Assembly: GCA_905147135.1 (NCBI GenBank)
Contig: LR990064.1
Coordinates: forward strand, 10,434,001-10,498,000
DNA: 64,000 nt
Source of the DNA: Blastobasis lacticolella
Taxonomy: Eukaryota > Arthropoda > Insecta > Lepidoptera > Blastobasidae
Reading direction: 5' to 3'
The notes beneath the pieces were generated by a model that was not told where the DNA came from, did not search any database, and was given only the letters and a program-made list of their open reading frames with translations. Numbering within the stretch: position 1 is the first letter of the stretch; every line of letters starts with the position of its first letter. Below, piece after piece: positions 9,804 to 19,306 of the stretch. The translations under genes were made by a program, and so were the position numbers.

Positions 9804-11606
9804 TCACGCACGGGGGGAGCGGGCCTCGGCTTGTGGTGGTGTGAGGGCGGGGGGCGTGGGGGCGCGCTGCGCGGCTGCAAGGTCGCCGCGTCGCCGTTTG
9901 AGTGGCGGGGAGGCGATTGCGGGGTGAGGTAACTCCGCTGGGGGGGCGGGCTGCGTCGCGCGGTGTGCGTCCGCTAGTGGCGGCGCCACCGGCGCAGCCG
10001 CTGTTGCCTTGGCTGCGCGTTTTGCTTTGTTTTGTGCTAGCCTGCAGGAAGCATATTTAGATTTTCGCGATGCGGGGTCGTTTGCCGGCGCCATGAGTGT
10101 CGCCGGTGCCGACTCCGTCACCTGCGTAGGGTGTAGCCGGCGGGATGGTGGGCCTGTGCGGGAGACGGTTCCCGCCCTGCGGTTCCGCATCTCGCGGCGT
10201 AGCACGGGGCAGGAGGAGTGGTTTGCGGGGTGTGGGCCACGGCAGTTGACGCACGTGGCCGGTTCTTCTCGTGGGCGCGGGCAGTCGGCGGCGGCGTGCG
10301 CGTCTCCACAGCACACGCACGCCTGCGGGCGGTGGCAGCACTTGGACGAGTGCCGGAACGCCTGGCATCTGTGGCACTGTGCGGGGTCCTTTTTCCCCCG
10401 CCAGGCTTCGATTGTGATCCCCGGCATGTTTAGTAACTCGGTTACGTTGTATATGCCGGGGATTAGGTCTGGGGTTCGCTGGAGCACGACGTGGAATATG
10501 CACCCAGGTCGGCCCTGTCGTGCCTTTATGCTGCGTGCATATTCCACTATGTACCCGCGCTTCTCCAGCGCGGCTCCTATGAGGTCCGGCGGCGTATCGG
10601 CTGGGAGTCCTCGCAGCGCTACCTTGTGGCTGCGCTCCGCTGGCAGCGAGTACGAGAACCAGCTGATTCCCTCACTTTCCAGGGATGTCAGGTATCCCTG
10701 GATCAGCCGGTACTGGTCTGCGGATGATGGCGAAAACCGCACGCCCTGTCCATAGGGGCGCGCGTTCGGTGGGTGGCCCAGTTTGGCAGCCAGAGTGGCG
10801 AAGTGGGCCGCCCAGTTGGGGAGCCGTTCCACCACAAGTGGCGGGTAACGATCCTGTTTCGGTGGGTCGGCCGGTGCTGTGCCGCCATCGGTGGCGGGGG
10901 ATCGTGGTGAGGCCGGTTGGTTGGCCGCTGCTGTGGCGTAGTTGCGCTGCGGCGGCGCCCGAGGCGCGGGTTGCGGTTGTAGTCGCGGTGCGGCGACCCC
11001 TGACGGGCCGGGAGCGCACCGCGGCTGTTGCTTGGCGGTCGTTGGGTAGCCGTGCGTAGCGGCCGGTGGCGCTGCCCCGCGCGGCGGGCGCTGGGGCACT
11101 GGTGCGGCCGCGTTTGTGCGGCTTGTGGTGGCCGCCGCGGGCGGCAGCAGGTTACTGGAGCCCGCCTGTGTCGTCGCCGGTCGTTGCAGCGCCGTCAATG
11201 TTGACGGTGGCGTCACTACGCCGAAGGCGTCGTGCCACCTTTGCACGCTAGGCGATATCGGTGGCGACGGCGTTTGTTGGGCCGCCAGGTCAAGCGTCTT
11301 GACCGGGGCGCCCTTGAACCGCAGTACGGGGTCGCGGGAGGCGTTAACTGGCGGCGCAGTAGGCGAGTCGTTCGCACGGCTCTCTGAGCGCGTGCGACGG
11401 GCATCACCTACCTGCAAGTCCCTCGTGGTTTTGCGCAGCGGCGTTGGGGCGGCTCTCGGGCTGGTCGCCTTCCGTTTGAGGGTCGGTGGCAGCGTGAGTG
11501 GCGCGCCTGCGAGCGCGTCCAGGGCCTGGAGCGCTGACAGGTCGGCGGAACAGAGCGTCGGGGCGTCGCCTAGCTCGTACTCACGTACGCGCAGGTACGA
11601 CGCCAT
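9804..11606 (-). CDS. Gag-like ORF1 of the Gag-only element, main 600-codon frame (copy A)
   Basis: This is an RNA-binding Gag-like protein that would package element RNA. A long Pro/Ala/Arg-rich, probably disordered N-terminal half (to about residue 250) is followed by a PRE_C2HC-like region (WFSYSLPAERSHKVALRGLP, then GYIVEYARSI) around residues 310-390. Three zinc knuckles follow at about 409-460: C-x2-C-x4-H-x4-C (CHRCQAFRHSSKCC), C-x2-C-x3-H-x4-C (CVCCGDAH..) and C-x2-C-x3-H-x6-C (CVNCRGPH..). This triple arrangement is typical of Jockey-clade ORF1. The methionine at 11606 is probably not the true start. In copy B the frame runs on upstream without a break, and here a 4-bp deletion near 11641 separates 11627-11944. 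Before that deletion the ORF would be about 714 codons. Confidence 0.85.
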   Translation of the reverse strand: MASYLRVREYELGDAPTLCSADLSALQALDALAGAPLTLPPTLKRKATSPRAAPTPLRKTTRDLQVGDARRTRSESRANDSPTAPPVNASRDPVLRFKGAPVKTLDLAAQQTPSPPISPSVQRWHDAFGVVTPPSTLTALQRPATTQAGSSNLLPPAAATTSRTNAAAPVPQRPPRGAAPPAATHGYPTTAKQQPRCAPGPSGVAAPRLQPQPAPRAPPQRNYATAAANQPASPRSPATDGGTAPADPPKQDRYPPLVVERLPNWAAHFATLAAKLGHPPNARPYGQGVRFSPSSADQYRLIQGYLTSLESEGISWFSYSLPAERSHKVALRGLPADTPPDLIGAALEKRGYIVEYARSIKARQGRPGCIFHVVLQRTPDLIPGIYNVTELLNMPGITIEAWRGKKDPAQCHRCQAFRHSSKCCHRPQACVCCGDAHAAADCPRPREEPATCVNCRGPHPANHSSCPVLRREMRNRRAGTVSRTGPPSRRLHPTQVTESAPATLMAPANDPASRKSKYASCRLAQNKAKRAAKATAAAPVAPPLADAHRATQPAPPAELPHPAIASPPLKRRRGDLAAAQRAPTPPALTPPQAEARSPRA

Positions 11607-11626
11607 CCAACGCTGGAGGCCGTCGC

Positions 11627-11944
11627 TCAGGTAGCCGGCCTGATGCGGGCCACCATCACGAGATCCGATTTATATCGGACTCTCGGTGATGTGGCCGCTG
11701 CGCTGGCCCTCTGTAGCGTCGCGGCTGGGGTGGAGATAACTCCCTCCAGGGAGTCTTGGTGGGCTGTCGCTGTCGCTGTCGCGCCCGGCGGTGCGGGCCT
11801 CGACGGTGTCGACGTTGCGTCGCCCCATTCGGGGCGAGCGACGTCGGTCGGCGTCGCGGAAGCCGGGGTCGGGTCCGTCTTCTGGGGTGTGGCAGGCATG
11901 TCGCACTTACGCACTTCACACACTGCCACTGGTGTCAATGTCAC
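11627..11944 (-). pseudogene. N-terminal piece of the Gag-like ORF1 (copy A), frame-shifted off
   Basis: It reads MTLTPVAVCEVRK and a Thr/Pro/Ala-rich stretch up to LVMVARI, then hits the 4-bp deletion (CCTGATGCGG here, CCTGCGCGATGCGG in copy B). In B the same residues join straight on to GYLSDGLQRWMASYL. A possible internal start is MPATPQ. The function of this N-terminal tail is unknown. Confidence 0.75.
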
Positions 11945-12628
11945 TTAACGTTCGTTCGTTGTGTCGCGCGGCATTTCTCAGCCCGAATACTGAGTATGGT
12001 AGCGCCGGATCCTTGCGGAACGGGTGCCGGAGGTTATTCCATCAGAAATAACCTCCGACAGCTGTACTGGGCTCGGGAGAAGGCGTCGGGTTATTCTCGC
12101 TGGGAGGGAGTTGTCTCGACCTCAACCAAACAGGAATCCACGGGTCGCTGGGGTAGAATGCGATTTTGCGGTCGACACAACTAAATGCTTGCGTGCGCGA
12201 AACTGTCCATGTACAACATACGCGGCGATGCGACTAATGGAATGATAGGCTGATTGGAATCCGTAGGAAGTTTCGTGCAGTCAGATGTAAACTGATAAAA
12301 GTTCTTAGGGATTGTAAGAAGCGATGAACGTCCTTGCATTCTAGAGATAAAGAAACGGTGTTTTGCCGAAGGTACATTTCTCTCGATTTTGCATCAAGGT
12401 TCGTTCCTAAAATGGGAGGTAACTTCTTTCGAACCTAGTTAAATTAAATGAACGATTAATTGTACTCCGTTTGATTTCGGGTGAAATAATTAAATGAAAT
12501 GGTTTATTTAAGACTTATTAAAATTATACATGTCCATAGGTATTCGTTTATTTACTTACTGTCTCCTATGATTAGGAAAATTGTTTTTTACATAAATTCA
12601 CATAAATTCGAATAGCTTATTGCTGTGG

Positions 12629-13660
12629 TCCCATTGATACGCTCGCTAGTGTTCGTTACCACAGATTAATCTAAATGGGCCAGTTAGGAGAAATGCAAAA
12701 CTATGATAGATATCGTAATTTGTTCTTAGAAATCCCGAGGCCACATTAAAAATACTAAGAAATCACCTGAGTTCCGTCTTTGTTTAATTCGTTTACTTGA
12801 CATTGGGATTTGTATTTAATTTGACATTTTACCCAATTGTCTGAATGTATTTGTGGACAAATTTTATGGGACTATTTTGTAACTACTTAGTTTGCATGAT
12901 CAGCAAAGTCAATAGTGAGATAAGAAAGAACTTAGCCGATTCCTAAGTTCAGTGAAAACGGCAATAAGTGCATTAATTTTGTTATAATAACTCTCATAAC
13001 CAATCGTAACCAGAAGTAAGTTAAAAAAATTTAATTAGATGTCGGAGATTTCCGACATCGGGAATACCGAAATTTTTCCCCAACTGAACAGATTTTAACG
13101 GAACAGAACAGATGCACAGAACGGGAGGCATAGGAACTTTGGCGATTTTTATCGCCTACCGCATTGTCAGGGCGCCATCTAGCGAGTGGTTAGGAATGCT
13201 TTAGATACCTATTGGAAAACTGCTCATTGGATCATTGAGGAGAAATAACATACCCATATCTTTGAAAATTAAAAAGTAAGATACACTTTCCATATTTGTT
13301 TACGTAGATATCTGATGGATACATATTTCAAGAGAGGCGGCGTACCCCGTTCGAATTGGAGCCGTTCGACTAGGGAAGTACTTCCACCTTACAGAGCGAA
13401 GCAGCCAAACAATACTATTAATAGTATTGTGTTACTGCCGGTGAGTAAGTTTACCAATGTTCCATGGGGTGGGGAGTTGAAGAACCGTAACTTGAGAAGT
13501 GGAGGGGATAGGGAGGGGATAAGCAGCGGTGACCACTTTCCATCAGGTGGTCCGATGAATGTTTAAATACCGCATGGAAAAAAATACTTACAAAATCATC
13601 TAAAAGCATTTTAAAATAATTTTAATCCACTCTTTGCCTAAAAAATAAGTATTAGGTTCC
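12629..13660. other. Non-coding with a degraded repeat (copy A)
   Basis: No gene is recognised. The part 13315-13567 reads as an open frame but resembles the 3' half of a very common lepidopteran short repeat (TGCCGGTGAGTAAG near 13437, CATCAGGTGGTCCGATGAA near 13542). I treat it as a repeat remnant. The dyad GATGTCGGAGATTTCCGACATC at about 13038-13059 is nearly perfect. Confidence 0.45.
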
Positions 13661-13667
13661 TGATAAG

Positions 13668-13790
13668 TAAAGGCAGTTGTCTAGTGGTAGTGACCGATAA
13701 CCAGGGCTAATAATGTTCACAGAGACTGGAGACCCCGTGACTAGTTGAACAGTTTGGGAGCCAATTGGCACCTAATGACAGTATTTTTTT
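13668..13790 (+). repeat. tRNA-derived SINE remnant (copy A)
   Basis: The sequence TTGTCTAGTGGTAGTGACC fits a Pol III A box, TRGYNNARNGG (copy B has TGGTCTAGTGG exactly). About 60 bp later GGTTGAAC/AGTTGAAC stands where a B box is expected but is decayed. This resembles a widespread lepidopteran SINE head. The boundaries are not clear. Confidence 0.4.
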
Positions 13791-14130
13791 AATTGAATGA
13801 AATCTACATTTAACATGTACCACTTTACACGCTTAAACCGGGAGGCTTTTCTGAGTGTTGCACATTCCTCAGAAAAAACAGAATAACTACTTATCTACAA
13901 TATTACGTTAATCGCAATAAAACCTACATACTTTTTTAATTTTTTTTATTAGGTCTTAACTAGATGTTACACAAGATAGAAGAAAACAGTGTACATCCTT
14001 CTCGAAGTAGACACAGCATGCATATATATCACTACTTATGAGGTACCTAACACATAAATTTCACTACATTATATAATAACAAAAAACAAAATAAATTTAG
14101 AATTTTGAGATTAAACACTTTCATATACGA

Positions 14131-14895
14131 TCACGAGTTCAATGCTTTCTTTATAAAGCCAATTGATGTGCCAAAGATATCAAACAGTGGTATTAACCTA
14201 TTATTATTTGCACACATTCTGGATAAAGAAGAGTGCTGCCCATAGTTAGTTCTACTGTAAGGAGGGCTGAAGGTAAGCCTATTGTGCAGTCTGCTGGATA
14301 AACGTGGGACGGAAATGTTAATTCTTTGCAGTAACTCTGGACAATCTATCAATCCATGCAAAATCTTGTACAAAAATATCATGTCAGTTGTGTCACGTCT
14401 TTTGTGGAGGGGGGTCACTTTGTAGTACGCAAGTCTAGACTCGTAGTTTGGGTGTGTGTGACAGATTTTGTCCATATATGAGACGTGGTATAGAAAACGC
14501 TGTTGTAGTCTCTCTAATCTGTTAATGTGCGTTTCGTACGTAGGACTCCAGACTGGACTACAGTTTTCTAAAATACTGCGGACAAAGCAGTTGAAAAGCA
14601 GTATCGATATATCGGATTCGCGGAAAAGTTTAGTTTGACGAACCAAAAAGCCAGATAGCTGAGCTCCTCGGCGAGCAATACCATTGATGTGTTCCCGGAA
14701 GTCAAGTTTTTTATCTACTGTCACGCCCAAATCCCGAATTTTTGTGAACTCGGTTAGTGGCTCACCATTAATGTAGTATGTAGCGTCAGTAGGTTCTCGT
14801 TTTCGACTGTACTTAATATGAGCACAATTGGCAGGGTTAAGTAGCATTCGGTTCTGAACACACCAACGATGTATAGTATTGACGTCGAAGTTCAA
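14131..14895 (-). pseudogene. LINE-3 copy A: RT thumb and C-terminal domain
   Basis: The frame continues the RT after the shift: NTIHRWCVQNRMLLN, IRDLGVTVDKKLDF, the CSPVWSPTY block, then a terminal NYGQHSS motif. The protein is 254 codons with a TGA/TAA-type end at 14131. Gene order and motifs match LINE-1's C-terminal domain, so the two belong to related families. Confidence 0.83.
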
Positions 14896-15564
14896 TGTCG
14901 TCTGTTGTTCTAATAACTCTATAAATCTTTAAGTCGTCAGCATATAACTTGTAGCTGGATGTAATGGTATCGCAAAGGTCATTAATAAATAGTACAAAGA
15001 AAAGTGGTCCCAGATGTGACCCCTGTGGGACACCGGAGGGTACTGGCCTAGCTTTTGACTTAAATCCGCGGATTCTAATAATCTGGCTACGATTGTTAAG
15101 GTAAGATTCACACCACCACAATAAAGAGCCACATATTCCCGCATGTTGAAGCTTTTGGACCAGTAAACTATGATCAACCACATCGAATGCCTTGCTGAAG
15201 TCTGTGTATATAGCATGCACTTCTGATCCTTCCTCGATCGACAGCAAAACATCGGTGGTGTAGCTGAGTAAGTTAGATATCGTGGACTTGCCAGGAAGAA
15301 AACCATGCTGATGCTTATTAAAAAGTGGTTTAAGATAATGATGCAGAACTTTTTGAATAAGAGACTCGAATACCTTACCCAAAGCTGGCAATATAGAGAT
15401 GGGCCTGTAGTTAGTTATGTCGCTGTGGTCGCCTTTTTTGTGAATTGGAGTAATATGTGCCAGTTTCCACTTAGCAGGAAATACCCCGCAAGCCAGCGAA
15501 TTGTTAAATATAATTGTAAGTGGAACTTTCAGAATGTCAGTCTCACTTATTATTGTGTAGGTAC
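14837..15564 (-). pseudogene. LINE-3 copy A: RT fingers and palm
   Basis: Visible motifs in order are FPAKWKLAHITPIHKKG, NYRPISILP, NKHQHGFLPGKST, motif A YTDFSKAFDVVD, motif B SGVPQGSHLGPLFF and motif C YADDLKIY with both aspartates. The frame continues upstream into the SINE only by chance (AAAGFEPSTSRSRVGYP is the SINE head read backwards). After YADD the frame is lost near DDIEL and resumes in 14131-14895. Confidence 0.85.
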
Positions 15565-15933
15565 GAGGGGCCTCGGGGGCCGAGCGGTTAGGGTATCCGA
15601 CTCGTGAGCGAGAGGTACTGGGTTCGAACCCCGCTGCGGCCATGTACCAATGACTCTTTTATGAGTTATGTACATTAGTTGAATACTAACCGATGCTCTT
15701 ACAGTGAGAGGATACACCGTGATGAAAGCTTCATATTCAGGCGACTGAATGTGTAACCATGACCCAATCTGGTCAGGCTCCCCTTATTGCAGGATTACGG
15801 AGGTCAGATGGCAGTTGCTCCACTGTAAATACCTGATCTGCCAAATCCTGGATCATGGTCAAGGTGGACCCCGGGCCTTCGTGCGCGAGAGAACAACCGG
15901 GACATTAGCGCCTAAATGATTATAACATTTTTA
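15565..15933 (+). mobile_element. tRNA-headed SINE, copy S1 (in duplication copy A)
   Basis: This is a 369-bp element. The head has an A box (GGCCGAGCGGTTAGG) and a perfect B box (GGTTCGAACCC), and a body of about 290 bp follows. It is flanked by an 18-bp TSD (ATTATTGTGTAGGTAC-type) at 15547-15564 and 15934-15951 with one mismatch. The head resembles a tRNA of the Ser/Leu kind, with anticodon-arm-like GACTCGTGAGCGAGAGG, but lacks a closing acceptor stem, so it is not a tRNA gene. Confidence 0.85.
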
Positions 15934-16439
15934 TTATTATTGTTTAGGTACCCATTAGCGATTGTGAATGATTTCAATAATTGAATAATTTTACGAATCT
16001 CGATAATCTAGTTAAACATTAGTATTCTTTATACCGTAGTTTTACCAACTCTCTCAAAAATGTTGCTTGATGCACAAGCGTAGAGTCCATTTACGAGATA
16101 TAAATGGTTTTAATATAGTAGTACATGATTTGTTGAGCAAACATTTTTAAGCACGCGCATATTATTTCTTTCGATGATGTTATTAATGCAAATTAAATTT
16201 TATTATATTGATGACTCAAATTCGTAAGGCTGAACATGATGACAAAATTTTATTACAAGAATAATAAAATTTAAATTGGGAGACAACGAAACTAAAATTC
16301 CCGTTGTCCCCCATTCGGGGGATAGCATTCGGGGGACAACGGGATAAAATTATCTAACAAGAAGTATTTAAAAATATTTTGCTTTAAAAAAAATTGGCTG
16401 CTTACACCATTTCTGCAAAGAATAATGTATATTTTAAAA

Positions 16440-16770
16440 TGTTGTACAAGCATACAGATGCGGAGTTTGAAATTCGCTTCGCATTGCTTCTTGGGTTGAC
16501 CACGCGGCCTCTTTCCTGATACCGGCAGGTTCAGGCACTTATTCCCCACGTACCCCTGGGGCTTACGCAATACATGACCATATCAGCGCAGACGTGCTTC
16601 TTCGACGTTATCCACGATATCCCTCACACCACGGCTGCTACGGATGTAGGTACTTGTTACATACTCGGTCTAGTAACGTAACTCCGCACATCCTCCTCAG
16701 CATTTTCATTTTGTTGCCGTGGAGTTCGTGGATGTGTCTTACTGTCTATTTCGACAAGCTCGCTATTACA
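16440..16770 (-). pseudogene. Endonuclease-RT C-terminal scrap (copy A)
   Basis: On the minus strand several frames together read MKMLRRMCGVT, LDRVCNKY, MRKPQGYVGNKC and SGKRPRGQPKKQC. These are landmarks of the C-terminal tail of a LINE endonuclease-RT family frequent in Lepidoptera. Frameshifts and stops are plentiful. Only the last part (16292-16570) is one open frame, and its downstream half is not conserved sequence. Just to the left, 16300-16345 contains repeats of CCCGTTGTCCCCCATTCGGGGG type. Confidence 0.65.
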
Positions 16771-16843
16771 CCAATGATGACTTGATGTGTAGACAATTTT
16801 AATAATTAAATTGTTTACAAAAAACAATAAGTCATTGTAAGTA

Positions 16844-17200
16844 AAAAAAAATCATCTTAGCGTTAATGTCCCGGTTGTGCTCTCGAGGACGAGAGGCCGG
16901 GGTCCGCCTTGACCATGATCCAGGATTTGGCGATCAGGTAATTACAATAGAGCGACTACTATCTGACCTCCGTGACCCTGCTACGAGGGGAACCTGACCA
17001 AATTGGATCATGGTTACAAATTCAGTTGCCTGAATTTGCAGGTTTTATCACGATGTTTTCCCTCACCGTAAGAGCATCGGTTAGAATTCAACTAATGTAC
17101 ATAACTCAGAAAAGAGTCATTAGTACATGGCCGTAGCGGGATTCAAACCCGGTACCTCTCGCTTGCGAGTCGAATACTCAGCCTCCCGGCCACCGACGCT
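16844..17200 (-). mobile_element. tRNA-headed SINE, copy S2 (copy A)
   Basis: Same family as S1 on the opposite strand. The head (AGCGTCGGTGGCC.., B box GGTTTGAATCC) ends at 17200. The flanks GTCATTGTAAGTA (16831-16843) and GTTATTGTAGGTA (17201-17213) form a 13-bp TSD with two mismatches, so it is an older insertion. Copy B has lost its 3' part by a 248-bp deletion. Confidence 0.8.
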
Positions 17201-17213
17201 GTTATTGTAGGTA

Positions 17214-17649
17214 ATATTTGTAAAATACTGTTTGTTTCCTCAAGAAAAAGAAAAAATTAACCCATTAGGAAAAAGCCGACTCGCCAGAGCCTCGTACGTC
17301 TGTTAGCAGGGAGATCACGGACTAGTGAGGTTTACTTAGGACCCTAAGATCGTGACAGTAGGGCCCCATACTCTCCTCTCCCCTCTTTGCGATTTAAATC
17401 TAAGGTAAGGTATCTTAAGTGAAACAGTAACAAAAATTAAAAAAGAAAAATGTTTGTGTTATGAAGATTATATTAGTACTCAGTTGTACTCAACACTACT
17501 GAGTACTAATATAATATAAAAATAATAATAATATGTTATATTTCACATATCATAATTTACACATTTTATTTTTAGACTAAGGGATAAACTATTATTTGTT
17601 CCATTAAAATAAAGTGACGGTTTACTGTCCCGTAATATATATTTTATGA
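17214..17649. other. Non-coding between SINE copies (copy A)
   Basis: No gene is seen. The sequence at about 17474-17516 contains a perfect inverted repeat, ATATTAGTACTCAGT.TG / ACTGAGTACTAATAT, able to form a hairpin. It is also present in B (48866-48908). Confidence 0.5.
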
Positions 17650-18060
17650 GCGTCGGTGCCTAACCCAGCGGTAAGGGTATCCGACTCGTGTGAGAGGTAC
17701 TGGGTTCGAATCCCGCTACGGCCATGTACCAATGACTCTTTTCTGAGTTATGTACATTTGTTGAGTACTAACGTGTGGGTGATGCCTCTGGGATTGCAAA
17801 CGTTCATATGCTGCGGTGACTGTTTACTTTCAGGCAGGCCGTAAGCTTGTTTGCAAACTTGGTGGTATAAAAAAAAACACCGATGCTCTTACGGCGAGGA
17901 AAAACATCGTGATGAAACCTTCAGGCGACTGAATGTAACCATGATCCAACCTGTATGTAACCATGACCCTGGTAACAGGATCACGTAGGTCAAAATGCAG
18001 TCGCTCCACTGTAATTACCTGATCTGCTTAATCCTGGATCATGGTCAAGGCGGACACCGG
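17650..18060 (+). mobile_element. tRNA-headed SINE, copy S3, with nested insertion (copy A)
   Basis: The head begins GCGTCGGTGCC and has B box GGTTCGAATCC. The body matches S1 but stops at GGCGGACACCGG, so the last 60-70 bp are missing. At 17773-17877 a second, unrelated short repeat ending in A9 is inserted between ACTAAC and CACCGATGCTC. Confidence 0.78.
17773..17877 (+). mobile_element. Nested short repeat inside SINE S3 (copy A)
   Basis: The insert starts GTGTGGGTGATGCC, contains CAGGCAGGCCGTAAGCTTG and ends GGTGGTATAAAAAAAAA. It resembles the 3' half of a common lepidopteran short retroposon (phrase 'catcaggcgggccgta'). It interrupts S3 at a point that is continuous in S1. Confidence 0.6.
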
Positions 18061-18559
18061 TTAAATCAAGTAGTCAACTTTGCGCCAATTATCAATCGTA
18101 GCTCATTACTTTTAATAAAGGTACTATTCAGTTACTCACCGAAGGACGGTGACCCTGCAAAGAATATATTTCTGTTCATCTGGGCTTTCATCCCATAACA
18201 GTCCACTACAGGACTTAAGGCCTCACCCATGAGGGAAGGTTCATTTAGTTATTTATTTATTTTACAGTTTATTGTACACAAATGTTTATTTTACAGTTTA
18301 TGAACAAATGACACAGTTCAGGGAGATATTAAGGAGCAGAAGAGTTATAGAGGATATAATACAGAGTGGTTAGGATGTGGGCATTCCTACGTAGTCGAAT
18401 TGGGAGCCGCTTGAGTTGGGATCGATATCAACATAATAATATTTATTAATTAAATTTTTTTAACAAACTTATTTGTATTGTATTTGTATCTTGAAACATG
18501 GTCGTACTTGCGTAAGCCAAAAATAAAGCGTTGTGCAAGATTTGAAGTCGCTTTAGCTC
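18061..18559. other. Non-coding, no gene recognised (copy A)
   Basis: AT-rich sequence. TTATTTTACAGTTTAT occurs twice around 18255-18300, a short local duplication. Nothing else is defensible. Confidence 0.45.
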
Positions 18560-18572
18560 ATTTAAAACTTCC

Positions 18573-19306
18573 TCAATGGCATCCAGATAGCAACAGTAGG
18601 TATGAATAGTCCAAAAGAGGACGAAGAAGAGTTTGGGTAAGTGAGATTTTAGTTTTCAATGGCAGCAAACTTTGGAGATGATTGATAGAGTGAAACGAAA
18701 ACTGTATCTTCTTACTGACCTTATTGACCTGAGGCACCCAGGACAAATTGGGCTGGAAAATCAAACCTAGATTTTTTGCTCAATGGAATGTAAATTCCAT
18801 AGTGACAAATTTGGGGTAACCGTGTCAGACCCAAGCTGTCGACACATACATATACGGCCTACCTACATGAATAACCTGGCACTTCTTCGGGTTTACAAAC
18901 AGACTATAAGACTTGGCCCAATAACAAATACGCTTCAAGTCATCCTTAGTAAAATTAAAAGCATCCTCGATGTCAGTGATTTTACAATGGCGGGTAAACC
19001 TGCAAGTCGTCAGATGGTACTAGCAGAGGATGAATAAGGTAACCGTATTGATAAAAATCTAGAAAAGGAGAGGGGGCAGAACTCCACCCTGCCGTTCACC
19101 TGCAACCATACCACACCATTCCGAGAAAACCTCGTCAGAGCGAACCCGCTGCAAGCGACCACGCAGGTATGAGTCAAACCGTGTTTCACGATAGGAGAGG
19201 CATTAAGAGAGCCAAGAATAGCAAGAAGATCATAAATATCTACAGAATTAAAAGCGCTCAAAAAATTGAGCAAATTCATAATCGTTAAACACTTACCCTC
19301 CATCAC
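18573..19306 (-). pseudogene. LINE-4 copy A: RT fragments
   Basis: The upstream piece (19306 to 19010) keeps LSAFNSVDIYDLLAIL (motif A region) and GVVWLQV. The YADD motif should follow directly, but 7 bases present in B (CATAGAG) are missing near 19013, so YADD is destroyed. The piece 18764-18573 (IFQPNLSWVPQVNK, LPLKTKISLTQTLL, LLDYSY) is the thumb region. Confidence 0.7.

Larger units (their letters stand above)
9692..12210 (-). mobile_element. Gag-only Jockey-type non-LTR element, copy A
   Basis: The insertion is flanked by a perfect 9-bp TSD, GTACAACAT, at 9683-9691 and 12211-12219. Unit 1 of the older repeat supplies the unoccupied site. The element is very GC-rich compared with its AT-rich surroundings. 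It holds a 5' UTR of about 260 bp, one long ORF1 and a 3' UTR of only 112 bp, with no poly(A) (the 3' end reads CGACGAAGATG). No endonuclease or RT is present. It must have used enzymes in trans, as proposed for mammalian HAL1 and Drosophila HeT-A. Copy B carries the same insertion (41033-43857). Confidence 0.8.
9014..12628. repeat. Older direct repeat, unit 2 (copy A), interrupted
   Basis: Segments 9014-9691 and 12211-12628 together match unit 1. The interruption is the Gag-only element 9692-12210. Unit 2 lacks the block corresponding to 7047-7230 and the TIR element at 7478-7651, so it preserves an empty site for the latter. Confidence 0.83.
13931..15564 (-). mobile_element. LINE-3 3' part (Jockey/CR1-type), copy A
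   Basis: Read on the minus strand, the element starts inside the RT finger region and ends in an A-rich tail (13931-13950). Its upstream limit is a SINE inserted at 15565. The RT is split once near 14890-14900. There is no endonuclease, so it was either 5'-truncated on insertion or cut later. Confidence 0.8.

Noticed and set aside
10009..10755. 248-codon plus-strand frame
   Set aside because: It is antisense to the Gag-like ORF1. GC-rich coding DNA gives long frames on the other strand, and the zinc-knuckle reading on the minus strand is clearly the real one. The same holds for the other plus-strand frames in 10218-12245 and 41434-43900.
13315..13566. 83-codon frame conserved in both copies as a small gene
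   Set aside because: Conserved only because the region is duplicated. Its sequence resembles a common lepidopteran repeat and shows no protein family feature.
15565..15643. N-terminal residues MAAAGFEPSTSRS of the LINE-3 frame as a real protein start
   Set aside because: They are the SINE head read on its minus strand and have no relation to RT.
15568..15645. tRNA gene
   Set aside because: A and B boxes are good, but there is no acceptor stem closure or proper end, and the sequence runs into a SINE body with TSDs on both sides of the whole 369 bp.
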